This document shows positions 36,451 to 48,120 of a stretch of 64,000 nt of DNA, in pieces (position 1 is the first letter of the stretch; each line of letters begins with the position of its first letter). The DNA comes from Protula sp. h YS-2021. Lineage: Eukaryota; Annelida; Polychaeta; Sabellida; Serpulidae. The notes under the pieces were generated by a model. That model was not told the origin of the DNA. It saw nothing but the letters and a program-made list of their open reading frames with translations, and did not search any database. The position numbers were made by a program, and so were the translations under genes. The DNA is taken from contig OX457032.1 of NCBI GenBank assembly GCA_949752745.1, positions 11,667,543-11,731,542 of the forward strand. Direction: 5' to 3'.

Positions 36451-36745
36451 TGGGAGAACAAGTGTAGGATTTACGGACACAACAGAATGCATCGATGGTG
36501 AACCTGTACTATGCAACGGCATACTGACTAACTATGGCAACCATTAATTAGCAGTTAATTCAACTTTTTATTGTACCTTTTGATGGCATTTATCTGCTCA
36601 GGCTGCGTCTAATTCCATTATTATTCATTGTATGGTTGGGGATCGCATTTGGTTAAGGTGTACAAACAGCGGATTACTAATGGCTGCCAATGCCCCTGAG
36701 CCATGCACATTCTCTGGCTATGTACGCGGAATTGATCCCTATTTT
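36451..36745 (+). pseudogene. C1q-domain exon, copy A (left arm, outer)
   Basis: Counterpart of 48534-48121. It reads GRTSVGFTDTTECIDGEPV...LTNYGNH then TAA in frame near 36544. An internal deletion near 36600 joins the FDGIYL region to the AASNSIIIHCMVGDRIW region, so the domain core is missing. It ends with EPCTFSGY. The upstream signal-peptide and linker exons seen in the right arm are deleted here. Dead copy. Confidence 0.88.
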
Positions 36746-36829
36746 AACATAATTCTGAAATCACACTTCTACACTTCTAACAGCTTGCATTTGAAATACC
36801 ATTCATATACGAATTCACATTTTTCTGGC

Positions 36830-38420
36830 TGAACAAGAAAAGATATATTCTCACAAACTCTTTTTAATGTTAGGAATCATAGATCGTACGAAATAAGAAT
36901 ATCAAAACCATGACGCATAACAACTCCCTAATACGGACAGAATAGTTCAGTCCCTCTTTTAATTTTTCTTTGGTTTATATATAATAAAAAACTTAATACT
37001 TAATAATTCGGATACCCCATTCTCTACACCGCTTGCAATTTTTCATACCAACTTCCATGTTTGACTCTTTGAACATCCAGTGTAATTCCGACTAGGTAAT
37101 GTTGTTTGAGTTTTATTTCTGTCAGATACTTTTAACAAGAATGTGCTGCAACAATTCAAATAAAGTTAACGGGACAAAATACCCGGATAAAGGTAATTAT
37201 CTGTTTTCAATCCTTATTGACCAATTTTCACACACTGCAATTGCTCAGTCAGTTCAATAAAACTTAAAAGCTAAAGCGAAATTTAAGATCATAAAATATT
37301 AACATCCTAAAATATTGGGGGTCGGGGCCATTTACTACCCGGGGTAGTAAAACTGGGGGACATAACTGGTACGGGGAAGCTGTCTATAACACAAACAATA
37401 ATTCATTTAATGAACAAATTAAGCCATCATTCCATGCCCTTAGAAATTCGGACACCTTGCTAATCTGAACAAATTTTGTCCATCCCAAAGTTATTAACCA
37501 GGTCTTGTTGCATATTTTTACAGTTTTGCGATGACATAACAAGAATGTTCAAGATCACAATGATCAGCCAATCAACTAGGTGATACAACATTAATATCCA
37601 ACAAATACAGGAATAATTATAACAGAATCCCATCAAAGCAAAACCGGCGCCATGTATATAGCAACGTCACTCTTATACTTCTCCAAAATTAACGCAATTT
37701 TCAAGCTTTGGTATTTTGCCAATTTTCGTTGGAACCCCTAAAAAATACCTGCCTCATACAGAGAGAAAGTCAGCATAAAATGCTAAGGCTTTAAGATAAA
37801 AAGTTTTATTTTTACAGCTTTTAAATTCAATATGCTAAACGGCGAGTGTGAGCGATTATCCTGCAAACACTTACCTAGGAGCCGGCTTATCCATAACAAA
37901 TTTGCAGTAAGGTACAAATTGCGGCTGGAAGGTTAATGGTAAAATCACCTGTGTCACTGGTCAGGTCGTGCAGCTGGTAGTGCAGCTCGGACGCGAAGGA
38001 TTGGATAAAATATAAACCTCAAACCTCTGTACACGCAAACGACTCGTTCATGATACTAGACTCTAAAGGACCGTCCTTTCATTATTACCCAGTGAATTAC
38101 ATCCCTGAGTGAGAAGCTATCGCAACAAAAGAAAAAAATGCACTCATTCTCGGGACTCAGATCCTGGTTATAATATAAAGATTTCAGGCTTCCTTAAAAT
38201 GTGTTCAGTACTGAAAACTTAATATTCAAATAAAAAGACAGACATTTTTATCGCGCGGGAAAAAGTCCGTTTATTTCTATACAGAATAAGCCAAAAGATA
38301 GGCGGAAAATATATTTGAGATTCAAAATATTTATTGAATTATTTTCTAGATCAAGAACACATTTAAAGATATTACAAAGATAATTACAAATAGAAAAATA
38401 GTAAAACTCTTAATTAAAAA
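36830..38420. other. Left-arm non-coding sequence
   Basis: Collinear in reverse complement with 45920-48070. The right arm has an extra 570 bp at about 46700-47270. No gene is seen in either arm. Confidence 0.6.
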
Positions 38421-38423
38421 AGA

Positions 38424-38495
38424 ATTCAAGCTATGTTGTCGGTGCTCGCGTGCGTGCAAATGCAGATGATACCGCTTCACACGCTGCATCAAAAG
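38424..38495 (+). pseudogene. Isolated C1q-domain fragment
   Basis: Encodes SSYVVGARVRANADDTASHA, nearly identical to the middle of C1q copy B (40535-40605). It begins exactly where reverse-complement homology to the right arm stops (38423) and runs directly into the tandem repeat at 38499. It looks like a captured or template-switched patch and has no splice sites of its own. Confidence 0.85.
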
Positions 38496-38498
38496 GCC

Positions 38499-39206
38499 CA
38501 GAGGGTCGAAAATAAACTCAAAATCTCTATTTCTGAGCCTTTTTGAGATAATAGCTCACATCCGGTTTTTTACATTGGCATTGAAGGGGTCAAGGCCACA
38601 GAATTATCTCTTTCATGTTGTCTTGTAGACTCAAAGGGTCGAAAATAAGCTCAAAATTGTTCTATCTCTAACCGCTTTCGAGTTAATGTTCAACTTCTGG
38701 TTTTTGGATTTGACCGTTGGCGAGAAGATCAATGTCACCGAAGCATCTCTTACGTATCGTCTGTTAGGTTTAAAGGGTCAAAAATAAGCTTATAGTCTCT
38801 CTATCTCTAACTGTTTTCGAGAAACTGACCCACTTCCGGATTTTGCCATTGACAATGGCCGAGGATGTTAAGGTCACCGAGGTACCTCTTATATATCGTC
38901 TTGTAGGCCGAAAGGGTCGAAAATAAGCCTGAAATTGCTCTATGTCTAACCGTTTTCGAGAAAATGTTCCACTTTCGGTTACTGACCATTGGCCATGGCC
39001 GAGGAAATCAAGGTCACCGAGATACCTGTCACACACTATAGCCGAAGAGGTCAAGGTACCTCTTACATATGATCTTAGGCTCAAAGGGTCGAAGATAAGC
39101 TCCCAACCACTCTTTCTCTAGCCGTTATCGAGATAATGCCCCACTTCCGGTTTTTGACATTGACCATAGCCAAGGATGGCAATCGTTGTCTGAGGTCATA
39201 GTTAAA
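38499..39206. repeat. Tandem repeat, five units of about 125-170 bp
   Basis: Units start AAAGGGTCGAAAATAAGCTC near 38499, 38633, 38773, 38911 and 39083. Each carries TCTCTAACCGTTTTCGAGA, CCACTTCCGGTTTTTGACAT and CCATGGCCGAGGATGTCAAG. The last unit ends with the GAGGTCATAGTTAAA also found at 32812. It is present only in the left arm and interrupts the inverted homology. The minus open frames at 38770-39084 are repeat-derived. Confidence 0.9.
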
Positions 39207-39956
39207 TTGAATAGAGAGATTTGTGTCAATTCACCCTAACCACGTCATTGCAAGTAACTCCACAGAATTATGTCCTTATCCACATTAGACTAACATGGTG
39301 GGCTGGACTTACATCATCACACAAAAAAGTCTGCAAAATAAATGAAAACTGGAGTCAATTTAAACCAGCAATAATTCTGTTTCACGTGGTGTGATCAAGA
39401 ATTTTTTTATAATTTTTTTTCTGTCGACAATATAAAAAATCCGCGTGTTGCTTTGCTACAAAACGAAAGGTTCACTTTTAAACGCTCAGTTCATGCAGCG
39501 AGGCATCATGTGCGTACAAAGAGGATTATATAGCTGATCTGGAAAGACAAAGTTGAAAACCAAAGTTGGCACGTGATATCGCTGTCTGTCATACAGGGGT
39601 GGTTATAGGAATTTTATCTATACTCGTATCTAATACTCGTTAAACGGTATTTTTTACATTTCTGTGTATAGGGGAAGGGACTAGATGGACCACCGCTCTC
39701 TCCCGTTGATATGCTTCGCAAATTTATTTTGTCGTTTTTAAGCTTAAAAATTAAGCGAATTTTAAAAGAAATACAGGACAATCGCCTAAATGCCACAACT
39801 GTGAATAAAATTTACGTACAAGTTCAATACACTAGGGGGATTTTAGCAAATCAATTGAAATTTGATCAAAGGACTTCAACAAAATTAGCATCACTTTTAT
39901 ATTAGTTTTATGTGGATCGCATTTCCGCTTTCTATGTAATTTTTAGATCATACATC
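39207..39956. other. Left-arm sequence, weak homology only
   Basis: An ACTTCAACAAAATTAGCATC stretch (39867) matches 44723-44745 in reverse complement. Otherwise the counterpart of the right-arm first C1q exon (45200-45340) is not found here, so copy B has lost its signal-peptide exon. Confidence 0.45.
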
Positions 39957-40736
39957 GGATTGCTGGTCTGCAATTAAAGCTTTTGAGCACAGGAATTGTT
40001 GCCAACGAACCTCTGTTTAGTATGCACAGCTTAAAAGAAAAATGCAGAGAATAATGACTAACCTGAAAAATTTTGGATTTGACATTAATAATTTCGGCTA
40101 TGTTTCACTGATGTTCTGAGCCGTATTTTTATTTAAATTGAACAATTTATTGAAAGACTTGTACCCGAGTAAATACGTCATACTGTGAAGACTAGTTTTT
40201 ATAGGCCAACCTTTACTACATCACGTATTTGATGGCATTTCAATTTAGTCACGTTGTTTAATACAAAAACAACCTTCAAACACGGTATGTATTATTTTGA
40301 TACTGTTGTGTTACAGGCGAGGGCACAAGTGTGCTATTTACAGCCACAATAGATGACACAACAGAATGCATCTCTGGTGAATCTGTAATATACAACGACA
40401 CACTGACTAACTATGGCAACCATTACTTAGCAGCTAACTCAACCTTTATTGTACCTTTTGATAGCATTTATCTGTTAATGATTAATGCACATAGTACGGG
40501 AGGTACTTCCCCATCGGTAACTATTCTACAAAATTCAAGCTATGTTGTCAGTGCTCGTGTGCATGCAAATGCAGATGATACCGCTTCTCACGCTGTATCA
40601 AATTCTATTGTTGTTCATTGTACAACTGGAGATCGATATGACTAGAATGTACAATCAGTTGGGTGGATTGCTACATTATGGTAATCCGTCCAAACCATGC
40701 ACATTCTCTGACTCTCTACTCAGAATGAATGTGTAA
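39957..40736 (+). pseudogene. C1q-domain gene, copy B (left arm, inner), frameshifted at the C-terminus
   Basis: A linker exon copy (39957-40019) reads RIAGLQLKLLSTGIVANEP and ends at a GTATGC donor. The C1q exon (40317 after TTACAG, to 40736) reads EGTSVLFTATIDDTTEC, NYGNHYLAANSTFIVPF, HAVSNSIVVHCTTGDR. A 1-bp loss near 40636 relative to copy C then gives a premature TAG, 37 bases into what should be GDRIWLECTNS. The remaining CTFSDSLLRMNV is still readable in another frame. No signal-peptide exon lies upstream. Inverted partner of 43854-44665. Confidence 0.85.
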
Positions 40737-41475
40737 GTTTTTGTTTATATATTAACAAATATTTTTGTTAATATAAAAGTTAATATAAGAAGCACCCGGC
40801 AGGAAATTAATGCGTTTGGGACGAAGAGGCCAAATATTTATTCGATGCTAGGTATGCATTCTGCCTTCTGACTGAGAGAAAGCTCGTGATTATCGATAAA
40901 TGTGTTTTAAATTATGAAGCTGTTTAAAAAAAACTATTGATATCAACAACGTAATACTATTAGCAATCATTAGTTCTCATGACAAAGCATGAGCTGGTAT
41001 AATAAGTGTTTTTTTTTTTATTTTTTACTTAATCATGTAATCATGTAATCGTACGTATCAACATTTTTTGTCAATAACGATCTCTTATAAGTCAGCATTT
41101 GGACTTGGGGGCTTTGATTCGTCACATACTTGTAGCGTTTACTACCGTTGTACCGAGTGAAAATAATAACATTGACAAAAGAGAACAGAATAAACGACAA
41201 CGTTCTAAAAGTTAAAAGCTTGAGACGAAAATTGAAACAAAGAATTCATATTCAATAGCAAAAAAAAATATTTGAGACGTTGGACAGTTAATTCAACAGC
41301 TGTTTTGTATAACAATGCTTGAAATGCTTAAAACGTACTTTTGTAGGAAAGAAAACATATAAGATTAAGAAGAGAGAGATTTACATCCATTATTTGATAG
41401 TAACAACATCTTGTTCTTGGCGCTATTATGTTTCCTCCTGTTCTTCTTCTTATTACTGACTCTACTCCCCTATTA

Positions 41476-42569
41476 ACTTGAATTTTTCTTGTATGCCTTT
41501 AAACCAGCTATTAACAAGCTATTGTTTGTTGTTGTATTATGGTTTGACGCGACTTGCACTAATTTACTGAAATCATGCCATGCACCTTGTGCTTTTCTCT
41601 TAACAATGCTCCGTCAGTTTCTCGCTACTTCCAATCTGAACACAATTATTCGACTGCCATTAAATTTTATGGATCTAGTGTATTTAATGCAAAGTTGGTT
41701 ATTTTGATATTTTACAACATTATTGTCATATTAACTGTTAAATTAGAAAAATAGAAATAGTAATGTTTTAACGATACATGCGATGCTTTAGCACTGGCTG
41801 GTGTATTATAGCACTACCGAAAGGCTCAACATACGTCATGAGCTGTAGTAGACGTGCATGCCAGTACAGAATACCTTTCATGCAGCACTGATGATTGTAT
41901 GAAAAAAGGTTTTCACAAAGAGCCATTAATATAACAACTTATTGACTTGGATCTGACTGCAACATAGTGGCGGCTAGTAGATAGTGCTAACTGCACCACC
42001 GGATCGGGATTGATTGACTGATGCACTGATGGACTGGTGGATTGATGGACTGAAGGGCTGATAGGCTGACTGACAGCAGGACTGATGGGCTGATGGACTG
42101 ATGGGTTGATAGACTGAAGGATTGATAGGTTGATGGACTGATAGTCTGGTGGTCTGATGGACTGATGGACCGATGGACTGATAGGCTGATGGACTGAAGG
42201 GCTGATGGGCTGAGGGACAGATGAACTAGGGACAGATGGGCTGATGGACTGATGGGTTGATGAACTGATAAATTGCTGGGCTGATGGACTGATGGACTGA
42301 TAGCTGATAGGCTGAGGGACTGACGGACTGATGGACTGACAGGCTGATAGACTGATGGACAGATGGATTGATTGACTATTCGACTGATGGATGGACTGAT
42401 AGGCTGGAGATTGATGGGCCGATTGGCTGATAAGCTGGTGGAATAATGGACTGATGGACTGACTGGTGGGCTGTTAGATGATTGACGTATGCACTTATAG
42501 CCTTATGGACTGATAGAATGATGGGTTCATGGACTGGTGGAGAAATAGATGACTATTGCTGGAGTCATT
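41476..42569. other. Spacer between the inverted arms
   Basis: The arms meet at about 41475 (CTCTACTCCCCTATTAACTT) and 42575 (AAGTTAATAGGGCAGTAGAG), which are reverse complements. The spacer holds about 500 bp of AT-rich single-copy DNA with a 72-codon unrecognised frame (41489-41707), then the minisatellite at 41990. Confidence 0.75.
41990..42545. repeat. Minisatellite at the centre of symmetry (GACTGATGG units)
   Basis: More than 40 degenerate copies of GGACTGAT/GGGCTGAT with spacings of 8 to 12 bp, for example GACTGATGGACTGATGGACC near 42154. Strand composition is strongly skewed, with few C on this strand. It is the only sizeable repeat in the spacer. Confidence 0.95.
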
Positions 42570-42593
42570 TTAAGTTAATAGGGCAGTAGAGGC

Positions 42594-42626
42594 AAGAAGA
42601 AGAAGAAGAAGAAGAAGAAGAAGAAA
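42594..42626. repeat. (AAG)n microsatellite at the inner arm edge
   Basis: AAGAAG run followed by AATAATAGCACCAAGAAGAAG. The left arm has the shorter mirror TTCTTCTTCTTATT near 41441, so the tract expanded after duplication or shrank on the left. Confidence 0.9.
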
Positions 42627-43853
42627 TAATAGCACCAAGAAGAAGATGTTGTTACTGTCAAATAATGGATTTAATTGTAAGCTGGTTTATATTTTAATGC
42701 TGTACAGCAACCTTAGAAGCGACCTAATGCTTAGTAATAGAATTTAAAATCCTTGTGCAGTTATTGGTCTTTAATGCGTCATATTACACCAACAAACTGT
42801 GTCCAGAGTAGATTCATATCTTGATTGAAAATCGTGGAGGTTGAATTATTCCTTAGCCTCAATTGGTTATTTATTCTTTTAATAGAACTGAAGTTCTGAT
42901 ATTGTTGCACACGTCTAATACATCCTAATGAATGGAATGCCTCCCTTCTTAATCTTAATTTTCTACGTTTAAGCATTTCAAGCATTGTTATACAAAAGCA
43001 GCTGTTGCATGAACTGCCCAACTTCTAAAATAAACTTTCTTTTGCTATTGAATATGAATTCTTTGTTTCAATCTTCTTCTCAAGCTTTTAACTTTTAGAA
43101 AGTTGTCGTTTTTTCTGTTCTCTTTTTATCAATATCATTATTTTCACTGTATACAACGGTAGTAAACGCTACAAATGTTTGACGAATCAAAGCCTCCAAG
43201 TCCATATGATGACTTATTAGGGATCGTTATTGGCATAAAATGTTGATACGTATGATTACATGATTATGCATAAAGATCACTTATTTTAGCAGTTTGTGCT
43301 TTCTCATGAGAACTAATGATTGCTAATAGTATTACATTGTTGATATAGATAGTTTTTTAAACAGTTTCATAATTTAAAAAAATATTTATCGATAACTACG
43401 AGCTTTCTCTCAGTCAGAAGGCAGACTTTCCGTCAAGTAAATATTCGGCCTATTAGCCCCAAACGCATTAATCCCTTGCCGGGTACTTTTTATATAAACT
43501 CGAAAAACATAAACAAAAAATATTTAAAATATTATACGCAGTGGAGTAATCATAAGTAGCCACAAAACGTGATAAAGATGTCATACTTGTGAGCGAAGTT
43601 ACAATATATAAGTATAAGCGGGAACTGTAAGAAACACCCTTCATCAAACGAAAGTTTTTCTGTCTTTATATTCACTTTTTATTTAATTTAAGGAGAAAGC
43701 CGCTATTTGTATTTTTGCACAAAATCTATGATTCCTAACTTAAAAAGAAGCATGTTACACTACATCTTTTCTTCTTTGGTCAGAAAATTCAATGTGAATG
43801 TATTTATAAAGACAGAAATTATCTTATTAATATCTTAACTAATTAATGAAAAA

Positions 43854-45340
43854 TTACACATCCATTCTGAGTAGATAGCCAGAGAATGTGCATGGTTTGG
43901 TCGGATTAGCATGATGTAATAATCCACCTGCACTGTTTGTACACTCTAACCATATACGATCTCCAGTTGTACAATGAACAACAATAGAATTGGATGCAGC
44001 CTGAGTAGCGGTGTCATCTGCATTTGCATGCGCGCGAGCACCGACAAGATTGCTTGAATTTTGTACAATAGTTACCGATGGGGTAGTACCTCCTGTGCTA
44101 TGCGCATTAATCATAAACAGATAAATGCCATCAAAAGGTACAATAAATGTTGAGTTAGCTGCTAAGTAATGGTTGCCATAGTTAGTCAGTGTGTCGTTGT
44201 ATATTACAGGTTCACCAGGGATGCATTCTGTTGTGTCATCAATTGTAGCTGTAAATCCCACACTTGTGCCCTCGCCTGAAACAAAATGGTATAAAAATAT
44301 TACATACCTGGTTGGAACATTGTTTTGTGTTAAACAACGTGAATATATTGATATACCCTGAAATGTTTTTAAAAATATGTGATGTAGGAAGGATTGACAA
44401 GTCTTCATAGTATGACATATTTACTCGGGTACATGTTACTCGGGTACATGTATCAAGTCTTTCAATAAATTATTCAATTTATATAAAAATACGGCTCAAA
44501 ACATCATTGAAACATGGCTGTATAATTAATGTCAAATCCAATTTTTCGGGTGAGTCATTATTCTCTGCATTCTTCTTTTAAGCCGTGCATACTAAACAGA
44601 AGTTTGTTGACAACATCTCTTGTGCTTTCAAGCTTTAATTCCAGTCCATCAATCCGGTGTATGATCTACAAATTACACATGAAACATGCAATGCTAGCCA
44701 CCTAAAGTTAATATAAAAGTTATACTAATTTTGTTGAAGTCAAATTGATAAAATTTCCATAGCTGTGACTTAAAGAATTCAAGTGCAAACTAATTATGGA
44801 AATGTATACTGCTTATTTATTAACATTTGCTATACTATTAGCAGCGGTAAAGTCATTGGCAGTCCACAAGTGTCCGAATCCCTTACAAAGCACACCAGCC
44901 CTTTACCTATAGCTGTTATCACTTCGTTATACAGGAGTGCATTGCCACTCCGTCGGTGTTATTACAAGCCATATATACCTATTGCATGGCTGTGCTTTTT
45001 TTGAAAGGTAAACACTGGAATATGCGTAATGATAAGTTTTTCTTTCATAACAGTTAAATGATAAAACATTTCATACAGATCAAAATTAATAAACTTCTAT
45101 CATGTTTTCCATTAAATTTCCTAGTAATCATTGACAGTTATAGAAAAATTGTTCCATTGACATTGAAACGACTGAACTTGTTTTCATTATTGTGCATACC
45201 TTGGTGATGCTTTTATCGAGTTTTCCCAATGAGTTTTCTAAGGCCTTGAATCTTGATTCCCATGCAGAACTTTTGACACTAGAGAATAGTGCAATTGACC
45301 AATACAACATTTTTACAAGCGAAATAATCTTCATTTTCAT
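43854..45340 (-). CDS. Secreted C1q-domain protein, copy C, intact three-exon gene
   Basis: Exon 1 (45340-45200) has a signal peptide, MKIISLVKMLYWSIALFSS, followed by WESRFKALENSLGKLDKSI, donor GTATGC. Exon 2 (44665-44593) has IDGLELKLESTRDVVNKLL, a short heptad-like linker, donor GTATGC. Exon 3 (44275-43854, acceptor TTTCAG) has the C1q domain: EGTSVGFTATIDDTTEC, NYGNHYLAANSTFIVPFDG, ANADDTATQAASNSIVVHC, GDRIWLECTNS and CTFSGYLLRMDV, then TAA. Phases 0 and 1 join cleanly and give about 211 residues. The family forms trimers and binds ligands in extracellular fluid; many members act in invertebrate innate immunity. It is the only one of the four centre-proximal copies without a disabling change. 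Either ATG at 45340 or 45334 could start. No collagen region is present, as is usual for ghC1q-type proteins. Confidence 0.88.
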
Positions 45341-48069
45341 GCTAACTTCACTGAACAAAGAAACTCAAGTAAGCAAAACTTAAATGTACCAATTAAATGC
45401 AGTATTCTTCTCAAACTGACTCTCTGTATATTTGAAAATTATAAAAAAAGAGAAACATTTGTTACTTTCCCACGATGTTTCTGTGTCTGGCTAAATAGTT
45501 ACACTGTATCTAGAGACGTTTCATAATACATGTAATTATTACGTCCATAAACGAGACCATCAATCACGACCGTTTTTAAATTGTGTCAGTTTACCACCTT
45601 TTTGTTCATCTTTTTAAAAACTTACATGTTGTTTTCTAAAACAGAGATGATAATTCTACAATACTGTTCCACCAGTCAAAACAAGATAGCTAATGCCATT
45701 TCATAGCATCAATGTTCCACGTGACTTTTTTTAAATTAAAAGAGTTGAATAGAAAAGCTGATTCAAGAGCTCATAAATTAAGGTTTGCTCCTGTGTGTTT
45801 TAGAATTTAAATTAAAATTTGTATATTAATAGTGGGTGTATCTGTTGCTAATTGATGGAATTATTGATATTAAGAATTACTTTTCATCTCTTAACTTGAT
45901 GCTTTTTAAATCAAGAGTTAGTTTTTTTTTCTATTTGTAATTATCTTTAAATTTGTTCTTGATCTTGAAAATTATTCAATAAATATTTTGAATATCAGAT
46001 ATATCTTTCTGCCTAACTTTTGGCTTATTCTGTACTTGAATAAACGGACTTTTTCCCACGCAGTAAAAATGTCTGTCTCTTTATTTAAATATTAGGTTTT
46101 CAATACTGAACACATTTTAAGGAAGCCTAAAATTCTTGTATTATAACCGGGATCTGAGTCCCGAGACCGAACATACTATTCCTTTTGTTACGATGGCTTC
46201 TAACTCAGGGTTGTTATTCGCTGGACAATAATGAAAGTAGGGTCCTTTAGAGTCTAGTATTATGAACAAAATTTTCGTGTTTCGGCTAGCTCACCAATTG
46301 TCTATGAATCGTTTGATTCAATCACTTGCCTGTACAGAGGTTTCGAGGCTTATATTTTAAATCCTTCAAACCTCCAGCTGCACTACATGCCAGTCACACA
46401 GGTGACTTTAACATAACTTTCCCGGCGCAGTTTGTACCTTACTGCACATTTATTAATGCAAGGATAAGCCGGCACTCTGTCAGTCTTGCGTAATGTTCTC
46501 ACTCAACGTTTAGCATTTTGATTTTAAAAACTGCAAAAGGAAAACTTTTTTACATTAAAGCTTTGACATTTTATGCTGACTTTCTCTTTGTAAATTAATG
46601 AGGCATTTTGGGGAGTTCCAACGAAAATTGGCAAAATGCCAAAGCTTGAAAATTGGGTTAATTTTGGAGAAGTATAAGAGTGACGTTGATATATATATAT
46701 ATATCAGAAAGCTTAGAGACATGGTGCGCTTGACTTCAGTTTTGAACTCCAACACTACAGATATTATTACAAGGTTTAAATTTTGATCTTGATCAATTTC
46801 GCCAAATGGGTGACTTGAGCCAAATTTCGGGAACATTTTTTATCCCTAATCCGAAGATGATTTGAAACTCATATTTGAACTGTCCATCATAGACGTTATA
46901 TCATAAAATGCAAACTTGAATGTCATATATCCAGTTTAGCGAATTTCGGTATTTTTGAGCTTACTTATACCTCTAAATATTGAGTATAAATTTAGATGTG
47001 AACCAATTTTTCCAAATTTGGGAAAGGTAATTAAGTTTGCAAAACGTGGTGTATTTCTGATAGTGCAAGTACAAGAGAGACAATGATGTAATTGCGTATT
47101 TTCTTTCGTAATATACTGTATAATTTATCGAATCGATTTGATTTTTTAATTTGAATAATGTGGTCAAAATTTTTTAAAAAGCAGGTCGTTTTCGAAACAT
47201 TTAGAGATGATCTTAAATCTTAGTAAAATTATTCTAATAGTATAGCAAAGTAGCTCCTAATACGCATCTTCTGATGTCCAATAAAACTTGCATGGCGCCT
47301 GCTTTGCTTTGATAGGATTCTGCTATGATTATATTTTTTAGATATTAATGTTGTATCACCTAGTTTGCGGCTGGTCATTGTGACTTTGAAAAATGTAAAC
47401 ATATACAGCAAGACCTGGTTAATTGGGATAGCGTTGGGATGGACAGACTTTGTTCAGTTTAGCAAGGTGTCCGAATTCCTGACGCCATGGAATGATGGCT
47501 TAAGTTGTTCATTAAATGAATTATTGTTTGTATATTAGACAACTTCCTCCTACCAGTTATGTCCCCCCACCCAGTATTATGCGGGTGGTAAAGGGCCCCA
47601 GCCCCCATAATTTTATGATGTTATCTTAAATTTCAGTTTAGTTTTTAAGTTTTATTGAACTGACTGACCAATTGCAGTGAGTAAAAACTGGCCAACATGA
47701 ATTGAAAACAGAGAATTACCGGTATGAGGATAATTCGTTTATTTGAATTGTTGCAGCACATTTTTATTGACATTATCTGAGAGAAACAAAACTCAAAGAA
47801 CATTACCCTGTCCGAATTACACTGACTATTCAAACAGTAAAACATGGAATTGGGTCGGAAAATTTGTGTCCGGTGTAGAGAAAGGTGTATCCAAATTGTT
47901 ATTTTTTATTATTTAGAAATCAAAGAGACGGAAATATTCTGCCCCAATTAGAGAGTTGTCATGCATGATGCTTTTGATATTCCTACTACATACCATCTAT
48001 GATTCCTAACATTAAAAAGAGTTTGTGAGAATATATCTTTTCAGAAGAAACAATGTGAATTCGTATATG
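45341..48069. other. Right-arm non-coding sequence with a 570-bp arm-specific insertion
   Basis: From 45.9 to 48.07 kb it mirrors 36.83-38.42 kb. About 46700-47270 has no left counterpart and begins with an (AT)n tract (46690-46702). It may be a mobile-element remnant but I see no terminal repeats or coding. Confidence 0.45.
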
Positions 48070-48120
48070 AAGGGTATTTCAAATATAAGCCAATATCTTA
48101 CTCATCTTTTTACAATTTAA

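Larger units (their letters stand above)
28395..41475. repeat. Left arm of a giant imperfect inverted duplication
   Basis: Reverse-complement matches to 42570-61145 occur in collinear order. Left to right pairs include 28395-28600 with 60960-61145; 28905-29030 with 59900-60040; 29030-29960 with 59050-59900; 30150-30700 with 58280-58850; 31560-32310 with 56370-57390; 33430-34560 with 53580-54700; 34560-35140 with 52300-52865; 35340-35700 with 50700-51250; 36451-36830 with 48070-48534; 37310-37540 with 47400-47620; 37670-37920 with 46435-46700; 38000-38420 with 45920-46330; 39950-40330 with 44270-44670; 40740-41475 with 42570-43500. Arm-specific insertions and deletions separate the blocks. Identity was judged by eye only. 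Confidence 0.9.

Noticed and set aside
38770..39084. 104-codon minus frame
   Set aside because: Runs through the five-unit tandem repeat and shows the repeat period.
42779..43021. 80-codon minus frame with KRRKLRLRREAF, thought possibly a Harbinger-type start
   Set aside because: No further transposase motif or terminal repeats; similarity too weak to name.
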